Shown here one piece after another: positions 1 through 11,055 of a stretch of 64,000 bases of DNA. The notes under the pieces were generated by a model that was not told the origin of the DNA, made no database searches, and worked only from the letters and a program-made list of their open reading frames with translations. How positions within the stretch are numbered: position 1 is the first letter of the stretch; the number at the start of each line of letters is the position of its first letter. Source of the stretch: Paragyromitra xinjiangensis. Its lineage: Eukaryota > Ascomycota > Pezizomycetes > Pezizales > Discinaceae. The position numbers and the translations under genes are program-made. The stretch lies in NCBI GenBank assembly GCA_038503065.1, contig JBCAMK010000012.1, forward strand, positions 1,240,001 through 1,304,000. Direction: 5' to 3'.

Positions 1-2
1 GA

Positions 3-122
3 CGATTGCGTATGTACGAGAACATGATCCGTGTCGAACGAAGGAATCAGATCGCTAGTGCGAGAGAGAAGGAAATGCTGGATGAGATCGAAGAGTTAGA
101 GAGCAGGGGAAGGAAGTCGTGA
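3..122 (+). CDS. C-terminal end of a coiled-coil protein (partial)
   Basis: This is the last 39 codons of an open frame entering from the left edge and ending at TGA 120-122. The visible tail is almost entirely charged: Arg/Glu/Lys-rich with regularly spaced Ile, Met and Leu (MYENMIRVERRNQ, then EMLDEIEELE), so a coiled coil is likely. It ends in a basic RGRKS tail. No catalytic motif lies in the visible part and I do not recognise the family. The strand and frame are supported only by the lack of stops and the protein-like composition. It converges on the mannosyltransferase gene, whose stop is about 710 bases to the right. Confidence 0.5.
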   Translation, partial: RLRMYENMIRVERRNQIASAREKEMLDEIEELESRGRKS

Positions 123-835
123 TTGGTAAAGGCGTGCAGGAAAATGCCTTGGGATGGGTATGGGGGGATGAGGGAAAATAAAGATTCCGACTGCATCGTA
201 GGGAATCGGGTATCAGAATAGCCGCATCAGCACGGATATAGTTTTTTGTCTTTAGGCTGGTGTAGGCCAATCGAAAGGCACGAATTCTTAATGCCGCGCG
301 GCATGCAGTAAAGTTCAATAGGAAGGTCTAATGCCCAATTTACCGTACTCAGCCACTCTCACAACTGCTCACTTGTCTAAGACTTGTCTAAGACTGGTCT
401 ATATAAATACAATTACTATAATTCCCCACTTCCGGAGCAGTAACTGATATATACAACGAATCAGAAACCGAAGCCTATTAAAACATAATGTACTAGAGCT
501 ACCAACAATCACAAGGCGCAGTAGAGTTACTAATTAAAGCCATTTCCCACAAGGGCTTGGATAAAGAGCTCTCCATTATCCACCGGAGTATTTCGGTCCT
601 TGGCTGAAGACAGTAGCCCTGTAAAGACAAAAGAAATCGTACATCAAACTCCCCCAAAAAAACTCCCTTGTCTTTTTTCCCCAGATAATCGTAAAAGGAC
701 GCATAGAAGAGAAAAAGAAATAGAAAGAAAAAAAAAACACATATTGCGCCGCCCACTTGGAAACTACAATATCAATAAGGCATCACAAGAAATAATACAA
801 AACGAACATTAAGTTATAGCTTTTGGTCATTAGTA
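123..835. other. Intergenic, two converging 3' ends
   Basis: This stretch lies between two genes that face each other. It is AT-rich, with a purine-rich stretch near 705-740 that gives spurious lysine-rich frames. I see no gene or RNA in it. Confidence 0.5.
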
Positions 836-1991
836 TTAAACTTCATGTTGTGACAGCCGTTTAAAGCCAGCACCGGTGGGAGCGTCCCGCCTCCACCAGA
901 GCCACGAAGATTTAGGTTTTTCATTATAGTTTGTGTTGTGGAGGTGGAGCCTTTTGTACAGCCAGAATCCACAGACGTACAACGAGATTGCAAGAGAGAA
1001 TCCACTAATTGTGATGAAGAGCCAGTGTTGGCCCATCCAGAAGATGGCTTTTGCGTCTCCCTCATGCCAGGAAGAGCCTTTATACACAGCGAAGAAACTC
1101 CAAGGGTTTTTGTTATATCTATACGTTATTAGTTTTATGGGTCTAGTGATAAAGAAAGCTTAGCGTCCAGAAGACTAGGAACTCACTCTTCAGGCATGAG
1201 GACTCGCACACGTCCTTCCTCAGTCGTTCCCCAGCGAATGTATTCTTTCCAGATCACGCTAAGGAATAATGGACCGGTGCCATACATAACTGTGATATAT
1301 GGAACATGCCAGTTGCGATTATAGACTTGGAGACTCTCGGTCACACGTAGAAAGAACGGGTGCTGTGGTACCGCGCCCATAGCGTCGTTAGAGATACCCG
1401 TGGGGATGGTTCTCCTCACCCAGGCAGTATAGGAGAGCAGAGGGTCCAAGCGGCGGTTACAGCCATCGTCCAAATCAACATAGATGCCCCCAAAATGAGC
1501 CAACACAAAGTATCGGATAGAGTCTGCGCGCATGATCGGATACGGGTAGTTGTCATAAGTTTCTAGAAACCAGGGATATTCCGTCGCGATGAAGTCCCGT
1601 GATTTCTTATCCGTCCAGAGCTGAAAATCCCATCTGTCAGCCAAACTACCCCCTGCACTCTCCTTTCCACTCTCCATCATGAGAATCTCGCCCATTGCAC
1701 GGCCAGACGAACCTTATACTCGTAGTCGCTGTGCAGGTCGACACACGACTGTTGCGCCTCCTGCCATTTCTCAGGAATCGTCTCGTTTTGCCAGGTTTGG
1801 TGGATGATCTTCGGGATGAGCTGTGGTCGCTGATCGATGAGCACCGAATTAAGAGCGGGTATGTCGACCGATTGTATTGCATCCTTGGAGCAGTCCTCAA
1901 ATAGTAGCGTTATCAAAGTGAAGACTGAGTTCACCAAGAACCCGATGATGACCAGATTCACCACGAGGAAGAGAATCACACCCTTCCGCAT
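836..1991 (-). CDS. SUR1: Inositolphosphoceramide mannosyltransferase (GT32, SUR1/CSH1-like)
   Basis: Exons on the minus strand are 1713-1991, 1187-1620 and 836-1118 (996 nt, 331 aa). The family transfers mannose from GDP-mannose to inositolphosphoceramide in the Golgi, making MIPC sphingolipids. An N-terminal signal anchor (about residues 5-27, GVILFLVVNLVIIGFLV) is followed by IPKIIHQTW, the family hallmark at the start of the catalytic domain. The DXD sugar-nucleotide motif is in GGIYVDLDDGC (Asp142, Asp144). A second membrane segment lies at about 270-292. The intron at 1119-1186 joins MPEE to YNKNPWSFF, the usual family sequence; the intron at 1621-1712 joins YEYK to LWTDKK. In yeast the catalytic subunit works with CSG2. 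I chose the start at 1991 because it directly precedes the signal anchor; the open frame upstream is a pyrimidine-rich leader. I cannot tell SUR1 from its paralogue CSH1. Confidence 0.93.
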
Positions 1992-3944
1992 TTTGAGTTT
2001 ACGAGGTTGTACGCGAATTAAAGGGGCGTGTAGTGATGCCAAACAGTAACAAATTGAGGCTGAAAACCCTTCCTTGCTGGCTGGTGAAGAACACGAGAAA
2101 GGATTCTGAGAAACTAGAGAAGGACGATAAAGGAAGGATAAGGGGAAAAGCAAGGAGAGAGAGAGAGAGAATAAAAGAAAAAGGAAAAATAACGAGAAGA
2201 GAAACGCTCGACCAGGGCGAGGCGTTCTCACCAGAAGATTGAAGCAAGCAAGCGGCCGTGGGAAATTACATTGCTGTAACGAGACGGTCAGGTGGCGGTG
2301 CAGGAGTGGCGTAGCAGCGCGGATTCACCTCCGATGTTTCATCAAGCCGCGCGTTCTCGCTGTGCCGTTAGCCCTGCGCACTTTTGCTCCCCGAGACCCC
2401 GTCCCTCCCCCCGATCCCCCGGCCTCCGAGGACCGAGCCTCCAATCGCTATCGTTCGGCCCCTCTCCCGTCGCTTCATATCCCCAGCATCTCATTCGAGT
2501 ACCGTACTTTGCCATCCACAAAAAGACCGTGGCTAATAAAAACAACTGGCTCCTCCTTAGGGCTTGCATGAATATATCCCTCTGCACGCAATGTGTCAGA
2601 CAAGGACCGGTTAAAACGATAATTGATACCAATACATACCCTGGCCAGCATGAACTGGCTGATGATTCTGTTACGAGCTTCGTCGTTGACGATCATTGAC
2701 GTGTTGGTGTTACACCTTCCTAAGCTTTAACCACGAACGAGACTTGCCCATAAATACGTGGATCACTTTCTTGATATCATATCTTCCTTAAAGTACTTGT
2801 CCTCTGATATCTCGGTGTCTCCGGACGGAATATTTGTCGTCGTGCTAGAGGCTTAGAACTACTGAAAGACTTTTGGATACAACAACTCTACTCTTGTCTC
2901 TGCGTTGAAGCAGTTGATCAAGTGCTGGAATCGACGTTGTTCTGGGTTACTCGGTGGTGGTACTGCTGAAACAAGATTCCCATAATGGATGGGGCACAAT
3001 GCTTTCCACGCGGGTTCCTTGATCACTAAGTTCTTGGTGTCTTAGGTAAGAAAGCAACCAATAAACAAAAGTTTTTTGTCTCGAACGGTTGTCATCTGCT
3101 ATCCGAAAAAGTCATGTACTAATTGAACACAAGTAGTAGAGTTGAGTTCTGGTATGGCCTGATATTCTTTGTGAAGCCTCTACTATAGCTCGCTATTAGG
3201 GCCTGTGAGAAAGCCTGGCCTAGATAAACAGACACGAGTACCCGCGCTAGAACCTGCATGTATCTGCTAAAATCAAGTCTCACTCAGCCCAAAGTCTAGT
3301 TCTTTGGACCTCTGCGATGTCCAGCCTCGTGAACGTGGTGGGTAGATAGCTGGCCTTTTAGAGATAAAGGCAAATAATCATATGGATACTTTTTGTCATC
3401 ACCTTTCTTTGAGAACCCAGTTGTTGGAGTTTTGTATCTTCTCTAGCGCCTGGTCACGTTTTTCTTGATATTGTGCAGAACAATACTAACGACACAATGC
3501 TAAGGAATCAAGGAAACCACTTATAACAACAAAAAACAACAAGCTTCCAATTAAAGAATACAAACTCGCTTAAACCACCCCCACTAACGCCAATCACACT
3601 TCTTGAAATATTTAAGCTTTAGTATGGACTTCGATATCTCGTGATGATGCTCAAGAGCACAGCGATTGTTCTCCACCTACTGCCACTAGCTTTCCAAGAC
3701 CCGATACCATCCACCTTATAGCGATAATTATTTCCTTTGATATCCCTCGCAGCATTAGGCACTCAGCTTTGGCGGCGCCCCATAACCACTTTCACTTATT
3801 CCCACCTCCAGCTAAATCATGTATATAACAGAGGGCAATTCCTACATTTCATTTCCTCTTCCTCTCCCTACATTCTTGTCACCCAACCCACCTCACCCAA
3901 AAGTTACATCTTCCTCCAGGAACTCTCCACCGGAAGCTGCAAAA
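1992..3944. other. Divergent intergenic region, no gene seen
   Basis: This is about 1.95 kb between the mannosyltransferase (leftward) and the secreted-protein gene (rightward). The first 250 bases are a purine-rich leader with a GA tract near 2155-2170. Short frames at 2240-2700 on both strands have no protein-like features and overlap each other. A TATA-like sequence (GTATATAA) near 3821-3828 may serve the gene on the right. I see nothing else. Confidence 0.4.
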
Positions 3945-4498
3945 ATGGTCTTCTTCCTCCAAATCTTCATGACGCTCTTCTACGCAGCTTTTGCTGCTGC
4001 GTCACCGGTCGGAGTCCAGCTCTCGACGAGAGATGAGGCTTTGAACATAAGACAAACCGATTGGGGTAATTATGTCTATATTTCTAGTATCACTTCGGGT
4101 CTCATCGGGCAGAACCTAGCAGCGATTTCTATACCCGGTGTGAGTCTCTTATGCTCATCCCCACTAATAAGTGATACTAACAAAAGTAGAACCGTGCTGC
4201 ATGTCCCGGTGAAATCTATGACCTCCAGTCTTGCTCGGAGAGTTGGGAATCCGAATGTATGGATGAGCGCTGGGCCTTTGAGTGGTGTCTCCAGAATAGG
4301 TTTGTCTACCATAATCCCCTCTTCTCACTGTAGCAACCTCTTACCCTTCACAGGATTACTTACGGCACGTGTGGTGCCGAGTGGCTTAACATGACCCTCG
4401 GCTGCATGGCTTATGACTCGGCTTATTGCGTCCAAACTCTCGTCACCCTCCAGAATTGTGCTACGGCTATTACTATCCCCACCGAGCCCGGCCCTTAA
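3945..4498 (+). CDS. Small secreted cysteine-rich protein (effector candidate)
   Basis: Exons are 3945-4139, 4190-4299 and 4354-4498 (450 nt, 149 aa). Residues 1-20 form a signal peptide (hydrophobic FFLQIFMTLFYAAFAAA followed by a small-residue cleavage site). The mature part holds eight cysteines, four from exon 2 (ACPG, QSCSE, SEC, EWC) and four from exon 3 (TCG, GCM, YCV, NCA), enough for four disulphides. It also has many aromatic and Trp residues. Both introns (50 and 54 nt) have proper borders; the first has GTGAGT, TACTAAC and TAG. I do not recognise a family. Size, secretion and cysteine content fit fungal secreted effectors or surface proteins, but that role is an inference. It stands alone next to gene-poor DNA, as such genes often do. 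The exon structure is well supported; the function is not. Confidence 0.75.
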
Positions 4499-4703
4499 TT
4501 TCTGCAAAGCAGTACCGCAGGATACTTTATCGAGTGTCGAAAATGCGGACGGGTGGAATATTTCTCAAGGAGGCGGGGAGGGATAGAGTCACGCTGCACT
4601 CGTGGCTTTGTTTCTTTTCTGGCTTTCTTGGTGTCGTTTCCTATGGGGCGGTTGTGAAAAAAATTACTTATTCAATGAATTTCTTTTGGTCTCTCCGGTT
4701 TCT

Positions 4704-4738
<35 letters not shown>

Positions 4739-5499
4739 CTTAGGAAATCCCACTTTGGTCCGTGGGTTATTAGTGTAATTTAGTAATCTATTGGGTTATG
4801 AAATTTGGATGTTTTTTCAATGATGATCCTTCTCAAGTGCACGGCGCCACGAGTAAATTCCTAGTCTGTAACCTTCCAGAGCAAGGGATAAAGCGACGGT
4901 CTTCGGTAGTAGGGGTTTGAGAGGAGTGTGAGTACCATAACCCAAGTGGTTGACTCTACTTAATTAATTATTCATCCATCTACCTATCGGAAGGATTATG
5001 CAGTCGAGTGATCGTGTATGACCAAGAAGTCTTATCTATTCCGATCCAACTACCAGTAATCCCTGCTTAAAGCTAGCCAGTTAGTTTACAGATAGAATGA
5101 TTTAAACGCCAACCAACTAACATGCAGAGCCATGTTGGCGGGCAATCACGCCTTTGAGCCATTATTTGGGTAATGCTAAAGCAATCGTGGAGAAATATGC
5201 TGCGAATGAGTCTAGACTACATAGATATCGAGATAGTTGCAATATGGCCGATAAACCCCTGCCTGAGTTTTTGGCCCAGAAACGAGAACTAGTTTCGATA
5301 ACCCCCACGCTAGTTAGAGAAACAGCTCATTGGTGTTTGTGGGTGATACTGCGTGATTCGCTCTCTAGACATGCGTTTGGTAAACGGAACACCACGTGTC
5401 AAAGCACCCGCTCTCGATCTCGCATTCAAAATCTCTGAACTCCCCAGCACAACCACTACTATCACTGCTCCCACCCTATTCAACATCCACCTCAAAAAA
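4499..5499. other. Intergenic with CT tract, no gene seen
   Basis: This holds the 3' side of the secreted-protein gene, a (CT)n tract and the upstream region of the phosphotransferase-like gene. An open frame at 5154-5438 has no recognisable features. It might include an untranslated leader or an extra upstream exon, but I found no convincing splice to the downstream reading frame. Confidence 0.35.
4706..4736. repeat. (CT)n microsatellite
   Basis: An uninterrupted TC/CT dinucleotide run of about 15 units lies about 210 bases after the stop codon of the secreted-protein gene. Confidence 0.95.
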
Positions 5500-6546
5500 A
5501 TGGGTTCTGCTAGTTCTAAAGCTTGGGCTATCGGAAGATACCTTTCTACCCACGAAGACCTAAGATCCATCCTCAACAGCAGTCTTGACCCCACTTCCTC
5601 TCAGCAGAAGCCGAAAACGAAGATCTCGAATTTAGCCGGTGGAGCTTATCACAATGCCAAGCTTGTAGAGCTGCTAAGCACAGAAAGCACAGAAAACACA
5701 GAACCAGGTCCACGCTTTCTCCTCTATCTTCCCAAGGAAGACACCTCCCTCCCGAACCAGTTCCTTAACGAAATCGGATGTCTACTCTACGTTAAATTAC
5801 ACACCAACATACCCGTTCCGTCCGTGTACGCCTGGTCTACGGAACCTGGGCAGGAATATATCGCGCTAGAATACGTTGAGGGGGAGCTCTTAAGCTCGGC
5901 CTGGAGCAAGTATACTGAGGATGAGAAGGAAATTATGGTGAAGAAGCTAGCGAAGATTACGGCGGAGATGGTGGATATAAGGTTCGATAAGATTGGGGGG
6001 GTCACGCCGGACGGGAAGCTAGGCCCAGCAGTAGAGAAGTCGAAGATTTTGAAAGGGAGAAGTAAATTCCACGCCACAGAGAACTGCAATATCGGACCTT
6101 ACGACACCATTCAAGAATACGCCAATTCCTACCTCGATGGGAAAGTACGCTACCTCTCCACCTTGCCCTCCGAAACGAACTCTGGAAAAGCCCTCCTACC
6201 CACTCTTCTCTCTGAATTCAAGGCTCTGGAGATCTCACTTTCTAAGCCCGACTTTCGAGCCGACGAGCCGTTCGTTCTCCGCCATGGGGACTTCCATGGG
6301 AGGAATATCGTCGTGCAAGGCACCGACATCGTTGGCGTGGTTGGCTGGGGCTTTGCGGGATCCTACCCGCTGAGCGAGGTTCTTAATAGAGATCCAATCA
6401 CAGTTATAGAAAATTCGGACGCCGAAACTTCGCAGCATAACTTGGTTTGGGGTAGGAAGATTCTAGAAGAAGTCGAGCGGTTAATTGAAGCAAATGAAGC
6501 GGATCAGGCGGTTAGTAATGTTGGCACAGAAGAGGTTCTAGCGTGA
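5500..6546 (+). CDS. Aminoglycoside phosphotransferase/choline kinase-like protein, altered metal site
   Basis: This is a single-exon frame of 348 aa from ATG 5500, a good context with A-rich bases before it. The fold is the APH/ChoK protein-kinase-like one. An N-lobe contains the hinge-like YIALEYVEGELL. The catalytic loop HGDFHGRNI has Asp264 in the base position and Asn269 as metal ligand. In most relatives the next strand ends in an Asp-Trp pair, whose Asp binds magnesium; here it is VGVVGW with Gly282 before Trp283. That suggests weak or absent kinase activity, or a changed mechanism. The frame is open back to 5353 with an in-frame ATG at 5371, so a start about 43 residues earlier is possible. 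The substrate is unknown; fungi have many such paralogues. It is the only gene between the secreted protein and HIS3. Confidence 0.8.
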   Translation: MGSASSKAWAIGRYLSTHEDLRSILNSSLDPTSSQQKPKTKISNLAGGAYHNAKLVELLSTESTENTEPGPRFLLYLPKEDTSLPNQFLNEIGCLLYVKLHTNIPVPSVYAWSTEPGQEYIALEYVEGELLSSAWSKYTEDEKEIMVKKLAKITAEMVDIRFDKIGGVTPDGKLGPAVEKSKILKGRSKFHATENCNIGPYDTIQEYANSYLDGKVRYLSTLPSETNSGKALLPTLLSEFKALEISLSKPDFRADEPFVLRHGDFHGRNIVVQGTDIVGVVGWGFAGSYPLSEVLNRDPITVIENSDAETSQHNLVWGRKILEEVERLIEANEADQAVSNVGTEEVLA

Positions 6547-7194
6547 TGGCTCGGAAGGTTAAGATAGTTTCGGACGGGGAAGGGGCGAGAATAGTAGCGG
6601 TAACAAGGAAGACTACAAAGATGTCGAATAGATTGAGGTGGATTAAGAAGGAGAGGGATGGCATATTGTCTAAAAATTGTATATCCCAACATAATAGGTA
6701 TAGAAATCATACTAGCGTTCATGTTATATGTCTGGTAGTCTCTTACGCAATTTCCAAATCACGTGCAGTAATGCGTTTAATAAAAGCTACATATCTGTCT
6801 GATCTTAACTAATAGTTAAAACTGCCTCAAAGAAATGCAGTAATTGAACACAACCAACCAGCGCTGACATAAAGCTGCCCCTGGAGCAAATGCATTGGGT
6901 AGCATGCCAGCCTAGGCAGGTTTCACAAACACATCACGACATGTTCCCCTACCTTCACACCACTACCCAGCCTTTAAAGTTGACAACGAAATTAGGTTTA
7001 ATTAATTAACGCGAGTGATGGTTGGTGTTCTCGCGTAGCACCGTTGATCTTAATGCCAGTACTTCGCAAGACACGGTTGAGTGGGTAGTTGACACAATGG
7101 TCTAAATTCCTTCTAAACTCCCTCTAAATTGGCTCGCGAATACGATATACACAGTCTATTTTCTTTCTTTTCCGTTCCTTCCCCGCCCAAAATT
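6547..7194. other. Intergenic, converging 3' ends
   Basis: This is 3' flanking DNA of the phosphotransferase-like gene and of HIS3, which face each other. The short frame at 6543-6812 has no protein-like features. I see nothing else. Confidence 0.45.
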
Positions 7195-8021
7195 TCATAG
7201 CACACCTTTCGTGCCTACACAACATTAGCAACAACCCTCGCACTCGAAATCAGGATACATACTAGGAACATCATTATTTCCTGTCCGCGTCGTCGCCTCT
7301 CTAATCGCAATCGCCAAAGCCTTAAACGCACTCTCCGCCCTATGATGATCATTAAACCCCCTCAAACAATCCACGTGCAACGTGACCCCTGCAGCCTGCG
7401 CAAAGCTCTCAATAACATGCGGGATCATCTCGCAGCTCAAGTCGCCAATCTTCTCACGCTTCAGCCCGAGTTCAACCACGGCATAAGGCCGGTTAGAAAG
7501 GTCAACAACTGCTCGCGACAAAGCCTATTTAAAACCGTGAGCGACCAGTCAGGAAGGTAGCAGTGGTGACGGTACCTCATCGAGAGGGGCGAATCCAGTC
7601 CCGAACCTCTTGTACCCTCGGATTGGACCAAGCGCTTCTTTGAATGCGGCTCCGAGAGCAATTCCACAGTCTTCGGCGGTGTGGTGGTCGTCGACTATTT
7701 CCTCATGTATACTCAGTCCCCAATTCCACAACCCCAAGACTAAACGAGTGGGGGAAACTGACTGTGCAAATCCCCCTGACACTCCAAGCTCAAACTCCAC
7801 CCCGAATGTTTCGCCAATGCATGAAGCATATGGTCTAGGAACCCAATCCCCGAGTTGACAGCGATTGTCTGCTTATCAGATGCCTGTGTTGCATGGCCTT
7901 CTCCTACGGTTTCTGGAGTACGGAGAGCTTCGATAGAACCGCCGTCGAGAGAAATAACAATTTGAATCTTAGTTTCGTTAGTATTACGGTTAACAACCGC
8001 TGTGCGTGGAGTTTCTGTCAT
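7195..8021 (-). CDS. HIS3: Imidazoleglycerol-phosphate dehydratase (HIS3)
   Basis: Exons on the minus strand are 7763-8021, 7576-7694, 7263-7524 and 7195-7214 (660 nt, 219 aa; yeast His3 is 220). The enzyme dehydrates imidazole-glycerol phosphate to imidazole-acetol phosphate, the sixth step of histidine synthesis. Both manganese-binding signatures are present: [10 protein letters not shown] (residues 86-95, rebuilt across the first intron) and FNDHHRAE (His186, His187). The last intron (7215-7262, 48 nt) has donor GTATGT, branch GCTAATG and acceptor GTGTAG. Splicing it restores the conserved C-terminus VPSTKGVL from a 20-nt final exon. Unspliced, the frame ends in an unrelated cysteine-containing tail. 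The start at 8021 matches the family start; the frame upstream lacks conservation. Confidence 0.96.
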
Positions 8022-8137
8022 CTTGAAGTTGAGCTGTGAAGGGCTGCGTTGAGTTGGTATTTCCAAGTTTCTACAGAGAGTTAAGTTCGAGGGGCGAAGA
8101 TTTTATAGCTAGTCGGTAAAGGGATAGCTGTGTAACC

Positions 8138-8147
8138 GTCACGTGAC
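8138..8147. promoter_or_regulatory. Palindromic E-box (GTCACGTGAC) upstream of HIS3
   Basis: This perfect 10-base palindrome around CACGTG lies about 120 bases upstream of the HIS3 start codon. CACGTG is the core site of Cbf1-type bHLH factors in fungi. No perfect Gcn4/CpcA TGACTCA site is seen in the nearest 300 bases. Functional use is inferred from position only. Confidence 0.35.
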
Positions 8148-9658
8148 TGGAGGAGCTCCCGAGTGATGTCTCATGGTAATTGAGGAAGCTTCAAGTTATC
8201 CCCATCGATATCCGCAACTCCTCCGCCATCGACAAAATACCATTACGAGTGACCTACAAGCACATAACAAATCCATATCTATGAGAAAAGGATGAGATCG
8301 GGATCAAACTGGTGAAAGGACGCCAAAGCCAACTCGGCTATACAAACCCCATGAAGAGAATCCACGTTATGGAAGGGCCCTCAACACGATACTCTGGACA
8401 TAAAAACTGGCAGAAAAACCACCAATATGAGAAACTCTTTTCCCTAATACCCAGTTCTGCTCTAAGAGATGGTCCTTTAAACTCATAATGAAATGATAAA
8501 ATTCTTCAGCAGAGAAACTAAAACCCACAATCACCTCCGGAGTACATGTATTCATACAGCTACATCCATCAATTCATCCAATGATAAAAGAGTGTTTCCC
8601 CCTATTTCGTCCCAAGAAGCTTCAAGGTACTTCTGCCTACTATCGGCCACGTCCGGCTTCCATCGTTGTCCCATACATCAAAGGACGACGCAGCTGGTAT
8701 TAGCAGGAATATGAGGGTTTTGATATGGTCCCAAAATTTCCGTGACCGCCATTGGTCGGCAGATTAGTTGTTTCTCAAGAACTATCAAAACGGTTATGGG
8801 CCTCTCGAACGCTCTTTTCAGAGGCAACTATTCTACTCCAAAAATTCAGTATCAGTTTTAGAGAAGACTACTAGCATGGTTAGCCCCTAGACATGATTTC
8901 CTAGTGCTTGATACATCAGAATTCCCAGCGTGAAGTTGGTCCTTCCTCCGGACCTCCTCACACCAGGGTTCCTAACCATAAATATATTAGGGAGCACATA
9001 ATTTCGTCCCACAGTAATTAGGACCCCGTCTAAACCGATTTGGGATAACTCCATAACACGATAGATATGGTAAAGCATCACGAGATAAAGGCAGAAGCCC
9101 TTTACTCGATCAAACTACATATATATTCACACCCTGATTGACCAAGACTAGCCGTTTCCCGAGTCCAAAGGTCCGAGTTAGTCCAAGGGGGAACACACTG
9201 ACTTGATTCCGTCTGACTGATCAGACCAAAACTCACTAGCCCATGAACTTGGTGGGGGCAACTTTTCACAGCTTCGGATTCTATGAAAAGAATAGTAAAC
9301 TTTATATTCGATCACGAACGGTCAGACTCTTGTGCCTATTATTATCCTAGACAATGCGAATGCGAATTCGAATACTAGTAGCCATCATAGCCATAACCAT
9401 CAACGGCTGCTAGCACATAATTATAATCCAACCGGGACATAACTCGCCAAATTTCAATTCAGGGTCGAAGCAATCGAGGCCGTCAATATTTATTAGTCGA
9501 TAAGAATTACCATCAACTCCTATGAGGACCCCTCGAATAAGAAAATAATTAATATCAAAATCCCCAGCGGAGACCACTAGTGCCCGTCCTATCGTGAATC
9601 GTAGTAATCGCCCGCTACAGTCCGGTGACCTGCAAGCCAGAGACATCGGGAAGTTGAG

Positions 9659-9701
9659 GTTACAGAAAATTCCCATTGCGATCATCGGAGGCCTCCGACA
9701 G
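9659..9701. repeat. Diverged repeat, copy 1
   Basis: This segment matches 12671-12715 in the same orientation. From AAATTCC to CCTCCG(A/G)CAG the two copies differ at five positions by eye, and all five are C/T or G/A transitions. A further short match follows (about 9708-9727 with about 12741-12760). On the plus strand both copies read IPIA(I/T)IGGLRQ. This is faintly like a dinucleotide-binding N-terminus, but far too short to call. Confidence 0.55.
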
Positions 9702-11030
9702 CAAAGAATATTTGTTTTTTCCAGAAACCCAGGATCAGGCGTTACAGATAGCTAGAAACCCTAACCCTTCAGAAAGGTTTAACGCGAGACAAGATAACCT
9801 CCCCTTCATACTAAACAAAGTTCTTTAGCCCCAATTTCATTTAATTTACTACATCGCCTACTAAATACTTTACTATATCCAGCAAAAACGAATTATCAGC
9901 GATCAGCAGGAAAGTGATTGCTAACAATACAGATTCCGGCGATGTCCTCTCGATCTCCAGCGCACTGTTCGCTGACTCCTGGACCCCACAGCCACCAGCC
10001 AATAACCCTTCTATCATTGCTTTTGTACTTCCCTATTTGTATCGCGACGAGCTTTGATCGGTGGCAGAGAGGCGAATCTCCTTATGCCCGAATCAGCTCC
10101 GATGGAAATGGGGCAACGTGTCTACCGGACTATGCTTGTCGATATTTTGTTTAGCGATTTGGTCAAACTGGGCCGGGTTTATCTACTGCCCCGATCACTA
10201 ATATCGGCACCGGCGATAAATCCTAAGACGTTTTATTAGTGTCAGGGTGTTCCTGGAATGAAGAGAAAACCGGCAACTAGGCATTATACGGACAGGGGAT
10301 ATTGATCCAAGCTTCTGCTCTATGAAATTCGGAAAAACATCCTTTAGGTCACCAGGGTAAACGATAGTCCACTAGCCTATTGTGGTTCTGCCGTTGTCTT
10401 CTATACCTATTATGTATGCGGTCCAACAACTTCCTAGCATGTAGTGCACGTGCATAATCTCAGGATTCTAGTTAGCCTGTGGCAATGCATACGTTGAGGA
10501 CCTATCATCTAAGCCGAAAATAGTGGAGAAGCAGATATGGAAGTTTCGCAAACACCCAAGATTTTTGGTAGGATCCCCAGAGAAGATTAGTGCCAGCTAT
10601 GAGAGAACACATAGCACACCAGCCTCATCTCCAGCAAAGCAGTCTCCCATAGTATACCATATGTACTCTCGAAACAAGACCCAAAAGCGCCCCAGGCTAG
10701 GCTTAATATAGTATGGAATGTAGCCAAGTTATCGGTATTCTACCACTCAGAGTGTCTCTCGAGAATGCCGCTTAAAAGATATGTGGCTCATGCAAGGAGC
10801 GAGCTCCTGGGTGGGTTATCCAGTATCACATTAGGCCCAGCTCGGGGCACTTTTAAGTCGTATTTCGAGAGTATATACGGTACATTAGGGTCTCTAGAAC
10901 GTTATAGTCTACATCTTTGGGACTGCCGTGATCGCTACTAGCTTTCATTGGACACATCTGCAAGCTCACCTTCAGTTCTGTCACGATCGACTGTGCTTCC
11001 GAATACTACCTCTCTCATCAAAATCAGCCT

Positions 11031-11055
11031 TGATTGATTGATTTGATTGATTGAT
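11031..11055. repeat. GATT short tandem repeat
   Basis: An imperfect run of GATT units (about six) lies in the degenerate block. Confidence 0.8.

Noticed and set aside
2239..2699. Plus-strand frames of 110 and 135 codons
   Set aside because: They overlap each other and a minus-strand frame, have no recognisable features and lie in the divergent promoter region.
9757..9780. Telomere-like CCCTAA units (also near 17163)
   Set aside because: Only two units at each place; chance occurrence is likely and there is no sign of an internal telomere array.
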